Below, one piece after another: positions 8,481 to 14,439 of a stretch of DNA of 36,281 nucleotides. Positions within the stretch are counted from its first letter, which is position 1, and each line of letters opens with the position of its first letter. Below the pieces are notes generated by a model that saw only the letters and a program-made list of their open reading frames with translations, made no database searches and was not told the origin of the DNA. This DNA comes from a virus. The translations under genes were made by a program, and so were the position numbers. The stretch is from positions 1-36,281 of the IMG/VR virus record IMGVR_UViG_3300046005_000589, one strand, 5' to 3'.

Positions 8481-9791
8481 TTAAATCCTTGCTCTAACTT
8501 CTAGTAGAATATGTGCCGGGACATCGGCCATACTAATTTCTTTTGATCTAATCTTACTAATCCATTCGTTTAACGTAAGCTCTTGTCTACTTATCGCTTC
8601 CGCTTGATATTCTTCCTGACTAATGGTTTCAACTGTTTTGGTCCAAAGATTGCTTTCCTTCTGTTCTTCGTTCTGAACAAACAGACTTTCATCTGCTTTG
8701 TTTAGTTCTTCTTGTAGTGCAGGAAAAAGTCGATAAGTTGAGGTAGAAGCTACTTCAGGTTTATACACCATTGGTTCTAAATCTTTGAAACTTACAAATG
8801 GTTCTAATAGATAAGGGTGTTGTGCTAGTATAGATTTTTCTTTTTCTGTATCCCTAGCTATAGGATCAGAGAACATCCAGCCTGGGGGGTGTGGATCTTG
8901 AGATTGTGTGACAGTGGGTTGTTCTTCGACTATGTCGTCACCCTCCGCCAATTCTTCTGCTGTGGGTTTTTCGCCTACATCGGCAACATAATAAGGAGGA
9001 TGGTCTTCTTGCCTGCGCTCTCTAAAGTTTTGGAAACTAATTTGGCTAGACAGCAGTAGAATAACAGCTAACGGATCAAACACTACAATCAGTATAATGA
9101 TAACCCAGGTCACTGCTTTTTCGAGAATTGTCTGATCAGTCTCACCGTAGACGAAGGCAGCGATATATTTGATTGGTCCTACTTCTGCTTCAACTTTACG
9201 AACCTCGGCTGCAATTGGCGCACGTTCTTCGCTAAGGGCATTAATAGTTTTCTGTTCGGCTTGTATCTCAGACTGAAGACGGGCACGTTCTTTTTGTTGT
9301 GAGCGTCTAATGTTAACAGCTTTGTCCGCACCCGTTTCTGAACTGCTTCGTGCCATAACTTGGTCCACAGCTTCATCCATCTGTTTAAGCGCCTTACGGT
9401 TAACATCTATATTGTCCTTGCTAGTTTTAATCTTTTCATCATATACGGCAATCCTAGCCATTACATCACCACTGACTAGACTTTGGTCACTGTGTGCTTT
9501 GCTTAAGAAGCCAAAGATGCCCATGCTGGTTACTATCATAAGAACCATAATGGCAGTGAATAGATACGCTCGCATACTCCACGGGGCAATATTCCAATTT
9601 TGTTTTAGCCACAAGGTAGCTGATATTTTACCTAGTCCCAACGCTATGCCCATAATAACTACAGGAATAACTGCGGCGGAGAAAATAGAGGTTAGTCCCA
9701 GAATACTATAATACTCTGCAACCAGTGATAAGAACAATCCGCTGAATAGTGCTAGATAGGCGAGAAATTTTTCATTTAATGTCGGTTTCAT
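8481..9791 (-). CDS. Conserved phage membrane protein with central coiled coil (436 aa)
   Basis: The start is taken at MKPTLNEKF, just after the late octamer at 9796-9803. Hydrophobic segments lie at about residues 8-28, 33-52 and 72-96. A long charged coiled coil follows (about 105-205, with AVYDEKIKTSKDNIDVNRKAL and EIQAEQKTINALSEERAPI), then another membrane segment near 225-255 (VTWVIIILIVVFDPLAVILLL). The C-terminal 170 residues are acidic, Pro-rich and probably cytoplasmic. From memory, similar large membrane proteins with a VFDPLAV segment recur in T4-like aquatic phages; their function is unknown. It is followed 1 nt later by the next gene. Confidence 0.72.
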   Translation of the reverse strand: MKPTLNEKFLAYLALFSGLFLSLVAEYYSILGLTSIFSAAVIPVVIMGIALGLGKISATLWLKQNWNIAPWSMRAYLFTAIMVLMIVTSMGIFGFLSKAHSDQSLVSGDVMARIAVYDEKIKTSKDNIDVNRKALKQMDEAVDQVMARSSSETGADKAVNIRRSQQKERARLQSEIQAEQKTINALSEERAPIAAEVRKVEAEVGPIKYIAAFVYGETDQTILEKAVTWVIIILIVVFDPLAVILLLSSQISFQNFRERRQEDHPPYYVADVGEKPTAEELAEGDDIVEEQPTVTQSQDPHPPGWMFSDPIARDTEKEKSILAQHPYLLEPFVSFKDLEPMVYKPEVASTSTYRLFPALQEELNKADESLFVQNEEQKESNLWTKTVETISQEEYQAEAISRQELTLNEWISKIRSKEISMADVPAHILLEVRARI

Positions 9792-9795
9792 TGAA

Positions 9796-9803
9796 TATTT
9801 ATC
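9796..9803 (-). promoter_or_regulatory. T4-type late promoter octamer (GATAAATA)
   Basis: Complement of TATTTATC, 4 nt upstream of the start codon of the membrane-protein gene. It matches the T4 late consensus TATAAATA at 7 of 8 positions. Confidence 0.45.
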
Positions 9804-10191
9804 GGCGCATGTTCGCAATAGCCACTGCTTCCTCGTCCGAGAAAATTGGCACGGCATTACTCTTATGCATGGTTCCGATACCTTTAATTTTAGTGCCAGT
9901 ATAAACGGGACTTGGCTTTAATACAGCAACACCTGCACCGGAGTTTAGGCTTTTAATATGATGAGTGTTTGTTCTGCCAATAGGAGTTGGCAATGAATAG
10001 ATAAGAGTTTCGGCAGACATTGCTCGTTTTCGTTTTTTGTCTTCAGACTCTACTCCCCATTTTTTTTGCAAGGCAGTCCACTGTTCATCGAGCTCGCGAG
10101 ACTTCCGTGCTTCCTCGGCATTTCGGAATTTAACCTTACCCTTCTTTTTCCCAGAAAGGCTCAGTGCAGGGTGATGTAGATGCATTGTCAT
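9799..10191 (-). CDS. Conserved phage protein of unknown function (130 aa)
   Basis: Basic, largely helical protein with no membrane segment. The N-terminal HHPALSLSGKKKGKVKFRNAEEARKSRELDEQW region and the C-terminal HKSNAVPIFSDEEAVAIANMRR ending (each read in parts) look like conserved blocks that I associate with T4-like aquatic phages, but no function is known to me. It overlaps the upstream Cys-rich gene by 56 nt in another frame. Both frames look genuine because each has a compositionally ordinary, motif-bearing product; the start could be Met3 instead. Confidence 0.7.
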   Translation of the reverse strand: MTMHLHHPALSLSGKKKGKVKFRNAEEARKSRELDEQWTALQKKWGVESEDKKRKRAMSAETLIYSLPTPIGRTNTHHIKSLNSGAGVAVLKPSPVYTGTKIKGIGTMHKSNAVPIFSDEEAVAIANMRR

Positions 10192-10378
10192 TAGGGTTTT
10201 TCCTTAGGATTTCGAAGCAGAAAAAGTCGTCGCAAAGACTTGCAGGATCTTCTTTACGTTTATGTTTGCGACACCAACCATCGCCTGTGTATCGGCCACG
10301 TTCGTCACCGTTGAACTGGTAGTAAGCACAGAAGTCACAGCATAGAGCACGAGGCTCACATTTTGGACAAAGTTTCAT
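10136..10378 (-). CDS. Cys-rich putative zinc-binding protein (80 aa)
   Basis: The N-terminus holds CPKCEPRALCCDFCAYY, then GDGWCRKHKRKEDPASLCDDFFCF: eight Cys within about 45 residues in CxxC-like pairs, consistent with one or two zinc sites. The tail (NPNDNASTSPCTEPFWEKEG) is polar. The ATG overlaps the stop of the upstream gene by 1 nt (TAATG). The family is not identified. Small zinc proteins like this in phages often bind nucleic acid or host enzymes, but that is only a general expectation. Confidence 0.65.
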   Translation of the reverse strand: MKLCPKCEPRALCCDFCAYYQFNGDERGRYTGDGWCRKHKRKEDPASLCDDFFCFEILRKNPNDNASTSPCTEPFWEKEG

Positions 10379-10704
10379 TAGTTATTACAGACTTCAAGGT
10401 CTTGCTCGGCGTTAGCTACCTGATGAGCAGATTCGAAAGTTTTTTGGATCTTGCTAGGGATACCGGTAAATCGCAACACAGTCCCATGTTCGTTAATTTT
10501 AAAACTGCCAGCAACTACCCAAATTTGGGCACCGGTTGCGTCAATACCTGCTAGTTTTCTCACTACTCCGTTAACTAGTCCGGATGCAGTATCTCGGCCA
10601 CGGTTCCATTGATATGTTGCAGACTTGTTAGTCCAAATTTGCTCATTACCGGAATTGGATAAGCAAAACTGTTTAATATTCAAAAGTGTATTTTCTGTGT
10701 TCAT
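10378..10704 (-). CDS. Unknown protein (108 aa)
   Basis: The start at MNTENTLLN is chosen because GGAGG precedes it with 5 nt spacing; the ATG 12 nt further up overlaps that site. The protein is soluble with beta-rich segments (DATGAQIWVVAGSFKINEHGTVLRFTG, read in parts) and no motif I know. It is first in a short operon with the Cys-rich protein and the 130-residue protein, behind the sigma70 promoter at 10733-10761. Confidence 0.65.
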   Translation of the reverse strand: MNTENTLLNIKQFCLSNSGNEQIWTNKSATYQWNRGRDTASGLVNGVVRKLAGIDATGAQIWVVAGSFKINEHGTVLRFTGIPSKIQKTFESAHQVANAEQDLEVCNN

Positions 10705-10732
10705 AAGAACCTCCATGTGTATAAGTTTTATT

Positions 10733-10761
10733 ATAATAGCACAATATCAAGGTATAGTCAA
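10733..10761 (-). promoter_or_regulatory. Sigma70 promoter for the 108-aa gene operon
   Basis: TTGACT (complement of 10756-10761), 17-nt spacer, TATTAT (complement of 10733-10738): five of six matches in each hexamer. The leader is about 25 nt. Confidence 0.7.
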
Positions 10762-10773
10762 CTGATGATTTTA

Positions 10774-10800
10774 CCAAAAGAAAACCCGCCGAAGCGGGTT
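10774..10800 (-). terminator. Rho-independent terminator after pstS
   Basis: On the minus strand: stem AACCCGC, loop TTCG, stem GCGGGTT, then TTCTTTT. It lies 22 nt downstream of the pstS stop. It is identical over 27 nt to the terminator at 11901-11927. Confidence 0.9.
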
Positions 10801-10821
10801 GGTAATTAATACCTATCTGAT

Positions 10822-11820
10822 TTAATTTAGTCCCAACTGTTTCCAATCTGCACGAATTTTATTTTTGACTGCTAAGGGTAACGCTACATAATCTAAGTCG
10901 TCGGCCATCTTATCACCATTGACAAATGCCCAGTCAAAGAATGTCAGTGCGGCTTTAACTTCTACAGGTCTTAACGGTTTTAGATGAACAATGATAAATG
11001 TTGCTCCACTAATAGGCCAAGCGTCTTTACCTTTTTGGTCTGTTAGAATATGATAATATGTCTTGTTCCAATCAGCATTTGCCGCGGACGCCTTGAATGC
11101 ATCTTCTGTGGGGGCTACCCAATTACCAGCGGCATTTTGCACGTTAACCCAATTCATCTTAGTCTGCTTAACATAGGCATATTCGACATAGCCCAATGTT
11201 CCTGGAAGTTGTCTAACCATTGCAGCAACACCTTCATTACCCTTGCCGCCTGCACCTACTTTCCAATTAACCGCAGTGCCTTCACCTATAGCGTCTTTGA
11301 AATCTTTGCTAACCTTGCTTAGATAGTTAGTCCAGATAAATGTTGTCCCACTGCCATCAGCACGACGAACAACTGCAATTTCTTGATCAGGTAGAGGTAG
11401 TTTAGGATTTAGTGCTACGATAGCAGGATCATTCCAACGCTTAATTTTACCTAGAAAAATATCAGCAATCATCGGTCCAGTTAGGCGCATACTACCTGGC
11501 TCAATGCCTTTAATGTTAATAACAGGAACTACACCACCGATGGCTGTGGGAAACTGAAATACTCCCAGTGCTGTTAACTTCTCATCAGTTAAGGGCATAT
11601 CACTTGCTCCGAAGGTCACAGTTTTAGCTTCAATTTGACGTAGGCCTGCACCCGACCCTACTGATTGGTAATTAATTCTAACATTAGTTGATTTGTTATA
11701 GGCTTCTGCCCACTTTGAATACAGGGGTGCTGGGAATGTTGCACCAGCTCCGTTAATTGTTTCTTGTGCGTGAGCAGTAAGTGTCACGGCTGCTAATAGA
11801 ATAGCTAATAGTCTTTTCAC
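10822..11820 (-). CDS. pstS: Phosphate ABC transporter periplasmic binding protein PstS
   Basis: A 332-residue secreted protein. A GTG start is chosen (AAGGAG precedes it by 6 nt), giving a clean signal peptide, MKRLLAILLAAVTLTAHA, before QETINGAGATFPAP, the classic PstS N-terminus. Other conserved blocks: YQSVGSGAG, FGASDMPL, PGTLGYVEYAY and RADGSGTTFIWTNYL, which contribute to phosphate binding. It should work in the periplasm with the host PstCAB permease, which is not encoded here. It stands alone between its own terminator and a Pho box-like promoter, so it probably responds to host phosphate starvation. Phage-borne pstS is known in marine cyanophages. Confidence 0.95.
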   Translation of the reverse strand: MKRLLAILLAAVTLTAHAQETINGAGATFPAPLYSKWAEAYNKSTNVRINYQSVGSGAGLRQIEAKTVTFGASDMPLTDEKLTALGVFQFPTAIGGVVPVINIKGIEPGSMRLTGPMIADIFLGKIKRWNDPAIVALNPKLPLPDQEIAVVRRADGSGTTFIWTNYLSKVSKDFKDAIGEGTAVNWKVGAGGKGNEGVAAMVRQLPGTLGYVEYAYVKQTKMNWVNVQNAAGNWVAPTEDAFKASAANADWNKTYYHILTDQKGKDAWPISGATFIIVHLKPLRPVEVKAALTFFDWAFVNGDKMADDLDYVALPLAVKNKIRADWKQLGLN

Positions 11821-11866
11821 AGTAAGTCTCCTTGTGTTAGTGATGTAACTATTTAAACACAAAATG

Positions 11867-11884
11867 ATTACAGTATGATTACAA
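11867..11884 (-). promoter_or_regulatory. Pho box-like PhoB operator upstream of pstS
   Basis: On the minus strand: TTGTAAT, 4 nt (CATA), CTGTAAT, then CATT and a weaker third copy TTGTGTT. The two 7-nt repeats at 11-bp periodicity match the PhoB box pattern (CTGTCAT-N4-CTGTCAT), with one or two mismatches each. It lies about 47 nt upstream of the start, where PhoB would replace a -35 element. Confidence 0.65.
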
Positions 11885-11900
11885 ACTCAAGAAATTTTTG

Positions 11901-11927
11901 CCAAAAGAAAACCCGCCGAAGCGGGTT
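11901..11927 (-). terminator. Rho-independent terminator after the outer-membrane protein gene
   Basis: Minus strand: AACCCGC, TTCG, GCGGGTT, then TTCTTTTGG, 18 nt after the stop codon at 11946. Same 27 nt as the terminator after pstS. Confidence 0.9.
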
Positions 11928-11945
11928 AATTCTATCTAATTAAAA

Positions 11946-12497
11946 TTAGAAACTAAAGCCTAGGCCAAGACCATAAGCATTTTCTTTGATGTCTTGATAA
12001 CTCTTGCTTGCGTTAAAGTTAACTGAAACACCTTTAGCAACTGGGAGGCTGTAAGTAGCAAACGCAACTGTTTGTTTAGTTTCGACTGCGGCAGTGGTCC
12101 CGACACGAGTCTTAGCACCTAATAGGGCAAAGCCTGGACCAACTGGACGACCAAGGGTGGCACCAACTAGACCATATGTATAGTCTGCGCCTTTAGCACC
12201 GTTGAAGCCATTGTCGTAACCAACACCAACAAATGGAGTGATACCGGCAAAGCCAACTTTGTTGTTAGCAACTGTAGCTTCTAAGCTGTTTAACATGCCG
12301 CCGCCGTCAACAGTAGCGGTACGAGCCTGTAAGCCCAATTGGTAAGAGCCAAAGCCTTTACCTGCACGAACATATTGTGCTGTGCTGTCTTTTGCCCCGT
12401 CAACACCTTTGACAGCGTCAACATCAACAGATACATAATCTGCGGCAAACGCAGTACCAGATAGGGCCAAAGCCAAGATTGCAATAATTTTCTTCAT
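11946..12497 (-). CDS. Outer-membrane beta-barrel protein
   Basis: A 183-residue exported protein. The start at MKKIIAILALAL follows AAGGAA at 6 nt; a longer ORF upstream runs through the promoter and is not used. The signal peptide (18 residues, ending GTAFA) precedes ADYVSVDVDAVKG. The mature part shows alternating amphipathic strands (YQLGLQARTATV, YTYGLVGATLGRPV, VSVNFNASKSY) and ends in GLGLGFSF, a C-terminal Phe typical of the BAM recognition signal. It is about the size of an 8-stranded barrel. It is a separate cassette with its own strong promoter and terminator. Possible roles: altering the host surface, blocking superinfection, or porin-like uptake; the sequence does not decide between them. 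Confidence 0.85.
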   Translation of the reverse strand: MKKIIAILALALSGTAFAADYVSVDVDAVKGVDGAKDSTAQYVRAGKGFGSYQLGLQARTATVDGGGMLNSLEATVANNKVGFAGITPFVGVGYDNGFNGAKGADYTYGLVGATLGRPVGPGFALLGAKTRVGTTAAVETKQTVAFATYSLPVAKGVSVNFNASKSYQDIKENAYGLGLGFSF

Positions 12498-12514
12498 TTC
12501 TATTTCCTTTAAAT

Positions 12515-12532
12515 TAATGACTTTTGTCATTA
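12515..12532. promoter_or_regulatory. Palindromic candidate operator at the outer-membrane protein transcription start
   Basis: TAATGAC, 4 nt, GTCATTA: a perfect 7-bp inverted repeat covering the expected transcription start (the -10 ends at 12537). The location fits a repressor site; it could also form a short hairpin at the mRNA 5' end. Confidence 0.45.
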
Positions 12533-12536
12533 CACT

Positions 12537-12566
12537 ATTATATATCAGTGTTTGCACTAATGTCAA
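12537..12566 (-). promoter_or_regulatory. Consensus sigma70 promoter for the outer-membrane protein
   Basis: TTGACA (complement of 12561-12566), 18-nt spacer, TATAAT (complement of 12537-12542). Perfect hexamers, predicted to be strong. Confidence 0.85.
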
Positions 12567-12576
12567 TAGATTCTGA

Positions 12577-12602
12577 ACAAAAGAAACCCGCCGAAGCGGG
12601 TT
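12577..12602 (-). terminator. Rho-independent terminator after the tmRNA gene
   Basis: Minus strand: AACCCGC, TTCG, GCGGGTT, then TCTTTTG. Third copy of the same terminator, one A shorter than the other two. Confidence 0.9.
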
Positions 12603-12645
12603 CTTGCTATTTTCTGTTACGAGGGATAACTCCCCTAAGCTGAGT

Positions 12646-12678
12646 TTAGGCAGCTAATGCGAACTGTGAGTCGTTTGC
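12646..12678 (-). other. tmRNA tag reading frame (ANDSQFALAA, stop)
   Basis: GCA AAC GAC TCA CAG TTC GCA TTA GCT GCC TAA encodes ten residues. The E. coli tag is ANDENYALAA. The start (AND) and end (ALAA, the ClpX/ClpA degron) are kept and the middle differs. Confidence 0.93.
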
Positions 12679-12790
12679 GGTTACTTTGTTTTGCTTCTTC
12701 GACCGGGTTACCCCAATCCTAACGGCTTCTACATTGCCGGACTGTCCATTTCAATACTCTTGACCCAATCGATCCTGTGTCAGGCCCATC

Positions 12791-12846
12791 ATAAACATAC
12801 TTCATGGATGAACCCACTTGTTACCTTGCGGCTAGAGTATGTTTAT
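12791..12846 (-). repeat. 11-bp inverted repeat flanking the tmRNA linker
   Basis: ATAAACATACT at 12791-12801 and its exact reverse complement at 12836-12846. In the precursor RNA this stem would extend the acceptor stem and present both ends of the linker for removal by host RNases. The last base of the arm is the A of the CCA end. Confidence 0.8.
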
Positions 12847-13016
12847 GGTGGACCTGGCGGGCACTGCCCCCGCGTCTTGAATCCTTTTCTGTCTACTTCA
12901 TACAGTCTTAACTTTTGACAGACCTCCCAGGGTGTGTGTGGCCTCTGCCGAGCCTGCAGGAATCTCACCTACTGCCTATCTGCTACGCAAACTTGCCCCT
13001 GCGAACGCACTCATAT

Positions 13017-13163
13017 TTAATTAATACGAGTATAATTCAATACATTACCCGAGCCATATTGGCTTTCGGCAATTAGTTTGGCTTCCCAATCGTTGTTTGC
13101 ATTAACGCGAACGTGTGCAGTTTGATAAGGATTTAAACGGATCCAAACTTCATAAAGATACAT
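13017..13163 (-). CDS. Small ORF between the cold-shock gene and tmRNA (48 aa)
   Basis: Begins MYLYEVWIRLNPYQ and ends GNVLNYTRIN; it contains a plausible strand-helix pattern (AHVRVNANNDWEAKLIAESQYG). The ATG lies 2 nt past the cold-shock stop with AAAGAAAG upstream. It resembles small phage proteins in which a short peptide binds a core complex, but I know no family. The tmRNA -10 candidate (TATACT, complement of 13029-13034) lies inside its last codons. I call it real with moderate confidence because of its tight spacing and ordinary composition. Confidence 0.55.
   Translation of the reverse strand: MYLYEVWIRLNPYQTAHVRVNANNDWEAKLIAESQYGSGNVLNYTRIN
13029..13034 (-). promoter_or_regulatory. 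Possible -10 element for tmRNA
   Basis: TATACT, about 20 nt before the presumed acceptor piece. I see no good -35 at 17 nt, so tmRNA may instead be read through from the cold-shock promoter. Confidence 0.3.
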
Positions 13164-13165
13164 GA

Positions 13166-13375
13166 TTAATCTTTCTTTATCGGTGTAATGTTGTGAGCTT
13201 GTTTACCTTTGTCGCCTTCTACCAATTCGAACTCAACTTCTTGATTGGTTTTCAGCGTTTTATATCCGTCCATTTTAATTTGACTAAAATGAGCAAATAT
13301 ATCATCTGTAGTTCCTGCCGGAACAACAAATCCAAAACCTTTGGAATTATTGAACCATTTTACTATTCCCTGCAT
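13166..13375 (-). CDS. Cold-shock domain protein (CspA family)
   Basis: A 69-residue single OB-fold protein of normal CspA length. RNP1 is KGFGFVV (about residues 12-18) and RNP2 is DIFAHFS (25-31, with Ala in place of the usual Val). It should bind single-stranded RNA or DNA and melt secondary structure, acting as an RNA chaperone or anti-terminator. Its own sigma70 promoter lies at 13397-13425 and AGGAAC precedes the ATG. A 48-residue ORF and tmRNA follow on the same strand with no terminator between, so they may share a transcript. Confidence 0.93.
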   Translation of the reverse strand: MQGIVKWFNNSKGFGFVVPAGTTDDIFAHFSQIKMDGYKTLKTNQEVEFELVEGDKGKQAHNITPIKKD

Positions 13376-13396
13376 ACTTCTGTTCCTACTGTGTTA

Positions 13397-13425
13397 ATTA
13401 TATACGTTTCTTTGTGAAAAGTCAA
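13397..13425 (-). promoter_or_regulatory. Sigma70 promoter for the cold-shock gene
   Basis: TTGACT (complement of 13420-13425), 17-nt spacer, TATAAT (complement of 13397-13402). The leader is about 17 nt. Confidence 0.82.
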
Positions 13426-13441
13426 CCAAAATTTTACCAAA

Positions 13442-14416
13442 TTATGCCATTAGTGCTAACCCAGGCGTGAATGCCGGACTTGGACTAACTACCATATTTG
13501 CTACCCTATTGGCTTCTGCTGTTTTGTAACCGTAACCACTATAATGGCTAACATGGATCCATCTAGTGTTGCCCGCTTTTTCTTGCAGTAATTGATCAAA
13601 TGGCAAATTATCACGTATCCAAATACATGCATCTAAATATTCTTGCGGACCAAATCCCGGAATTTGAATATCCATTGCCATTCCAGCGCCGTGTTGTGCT
13701 TGCTGACTTTTTCCACCCGGTGGATTTTGTCTAAACGTATTGGTAACTATAGCACCTGGATATTTGGCCTTAATTGGCTCCCAAACATTGGCAGCAAGAT
13801 TAGATAGGTTATGTAATAATTGTGGAACGGTAATGTGTCCTATCTTTTGCCCCTTACGGAACAAGTCTTGTTCCTTGAGATGCTTGTTGTCGCCCCCAGC
13901 AGGCTGAACTGCGTTTGGACCCAACGGAGTCGGCTGTGTGGTCCATAATCCTGTCTTTTTTGTAAAAGTTGCCAAAGACGTTTTTGGTGTTAACATCAAT
14001 GTGTCGTAAGGGATATTGTCTTGATTAAATTGATTCCAGTCAGCTGCGATAACTGTGCCGGTCGACACTGGAGCAGGAGTAGTATCAGCAATGCCCACTG
14101 TTGTAGTGGCTGTAGTTGCCGAGGTCATGGCCCCAGAGGACACACCAACAGCAACACTTTGACTGATCTGCTGTGCAGCATATGAAGATGTGCTGAAATC
14201 GTCCACTCCGTCAGCATCTAACTGTTCATTTACATACGCAACTTCGAGCTCTGTAATTTCTATTGACGGTATAACTGCACTAAAGGAATACCCGCCGGTT
14301 CCGCCGGCAGCATTCCAAAGTGCGATCAATGTATTATTTGCATATACATTTGGACTATTATAAACATCGGCAACGTGAACAACTCCGTGTGCCGATGCAC
14401 CTTTTACATATGGCAT
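13442..14416 (-). CDS. M15-family peptidase domain protein, virion or lysis associated (324 aa)
   Basis: The N-terminal 60 residues (VKGASAHGVVHVADVYNSPNVYANN, read in parts) resemble a small phage baseplate-type domain. A low-complexity Ser/Thr/Ala linker follows (about 78-120). The C-terminal 150 residues carry a D-Ala-D-Ala carboxypeptidase/M15-like zinc site: QHGAGMAMDIQIPG with the His and Asp ligands, and WIHVSHY with the second His. This fits a peptidoglycan cross-bridge peptidase. There is no signal peptide. It could be the endolysin or a tail-associated lysin; the N-terminal domain favours a virion protein. No Shine-Dalgarno is obvious beyond GGGGG. Confidence 0.72.
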   Translation of the reverse strand: MPYVKGASAHGVVHVADVYNSPNVYANNTLIALWNAAGGTGGYSFSAVIPSIEITELEVAYVNEQLDADGVDDFSTSSYAAQQISQSVAVGVSSGAMTSATTATTTVGIADTTPAPVSTGTVIAADWNQFNQDNIPYDTLMLTPKTSLATFTKKTGLWTTQPTPLGPNAVQPAGGDNKHLKEQDLFRKGQKIGHITVPQLLHNLSNLAANVWEPIKAKYPGAIVTNTFRQNPPGGKSQQAQHGAGMAMDIQIPGFGPQEYLDACIWIRDNLPFDQLLQEKAGNTRWIHVSHYSGYGYKTAEANRVANMVVSPSPAFTPGLALMA

Positions 14417-14439
14417 ATTTTACCCCCCATTACACTTAT

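Larger units (their letters stand above)
12615..13010 (-). ncRNA. ssrA: Circularly permuted two-piece tmRNA, tag ANDSQFALAA
   Basis: On the minus strand the acceptor piece comes first and ends in CGCCAGGTCCACCA (CCA at 12848-12846). A linker (12845-12788) follows, then the coding piece, which begins GGGCCTGACACAGG at 12787. GGGCCTG pairs with CAGGTCC to make a 7-bp acceptor stem containing a G3-U70 pair, the alanine identity element. Resume codon GCA is at 12678-12676 after AAAGTAACC; the frame reads ANDSQFALAA then TAA (12646). The linker is flanked by an 11-bp inverted repeat. This order defines permuted tmRNA, which matures as two RNAs. The 7-nt T-loop is GGCAGTG rather than the usual TTC-type. 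tmRNA with SmpB rescues stalled ribosomes and tags the nascent chain for ClpXP. The outer ends are approximate. Confidence 0.93.

Noticed and set aside
11821-11862. Longer pstS start (upstream Met)
   Set aside because: It would spoil the signal peptide and runs into the leader; GTG at 11820 has an AAGGAG at the right distance.
12498-12566. Longer start for the outer-membrane protein
   Set aside because: The upstream part translates the promoter and palindrome; the signal peptide starts at MKKII.
12691-12918. 75-residue ORF on the plus strand
   Set aside because: It is antisense to the tmRNA gene, which explains the conservation-like structure of the region.
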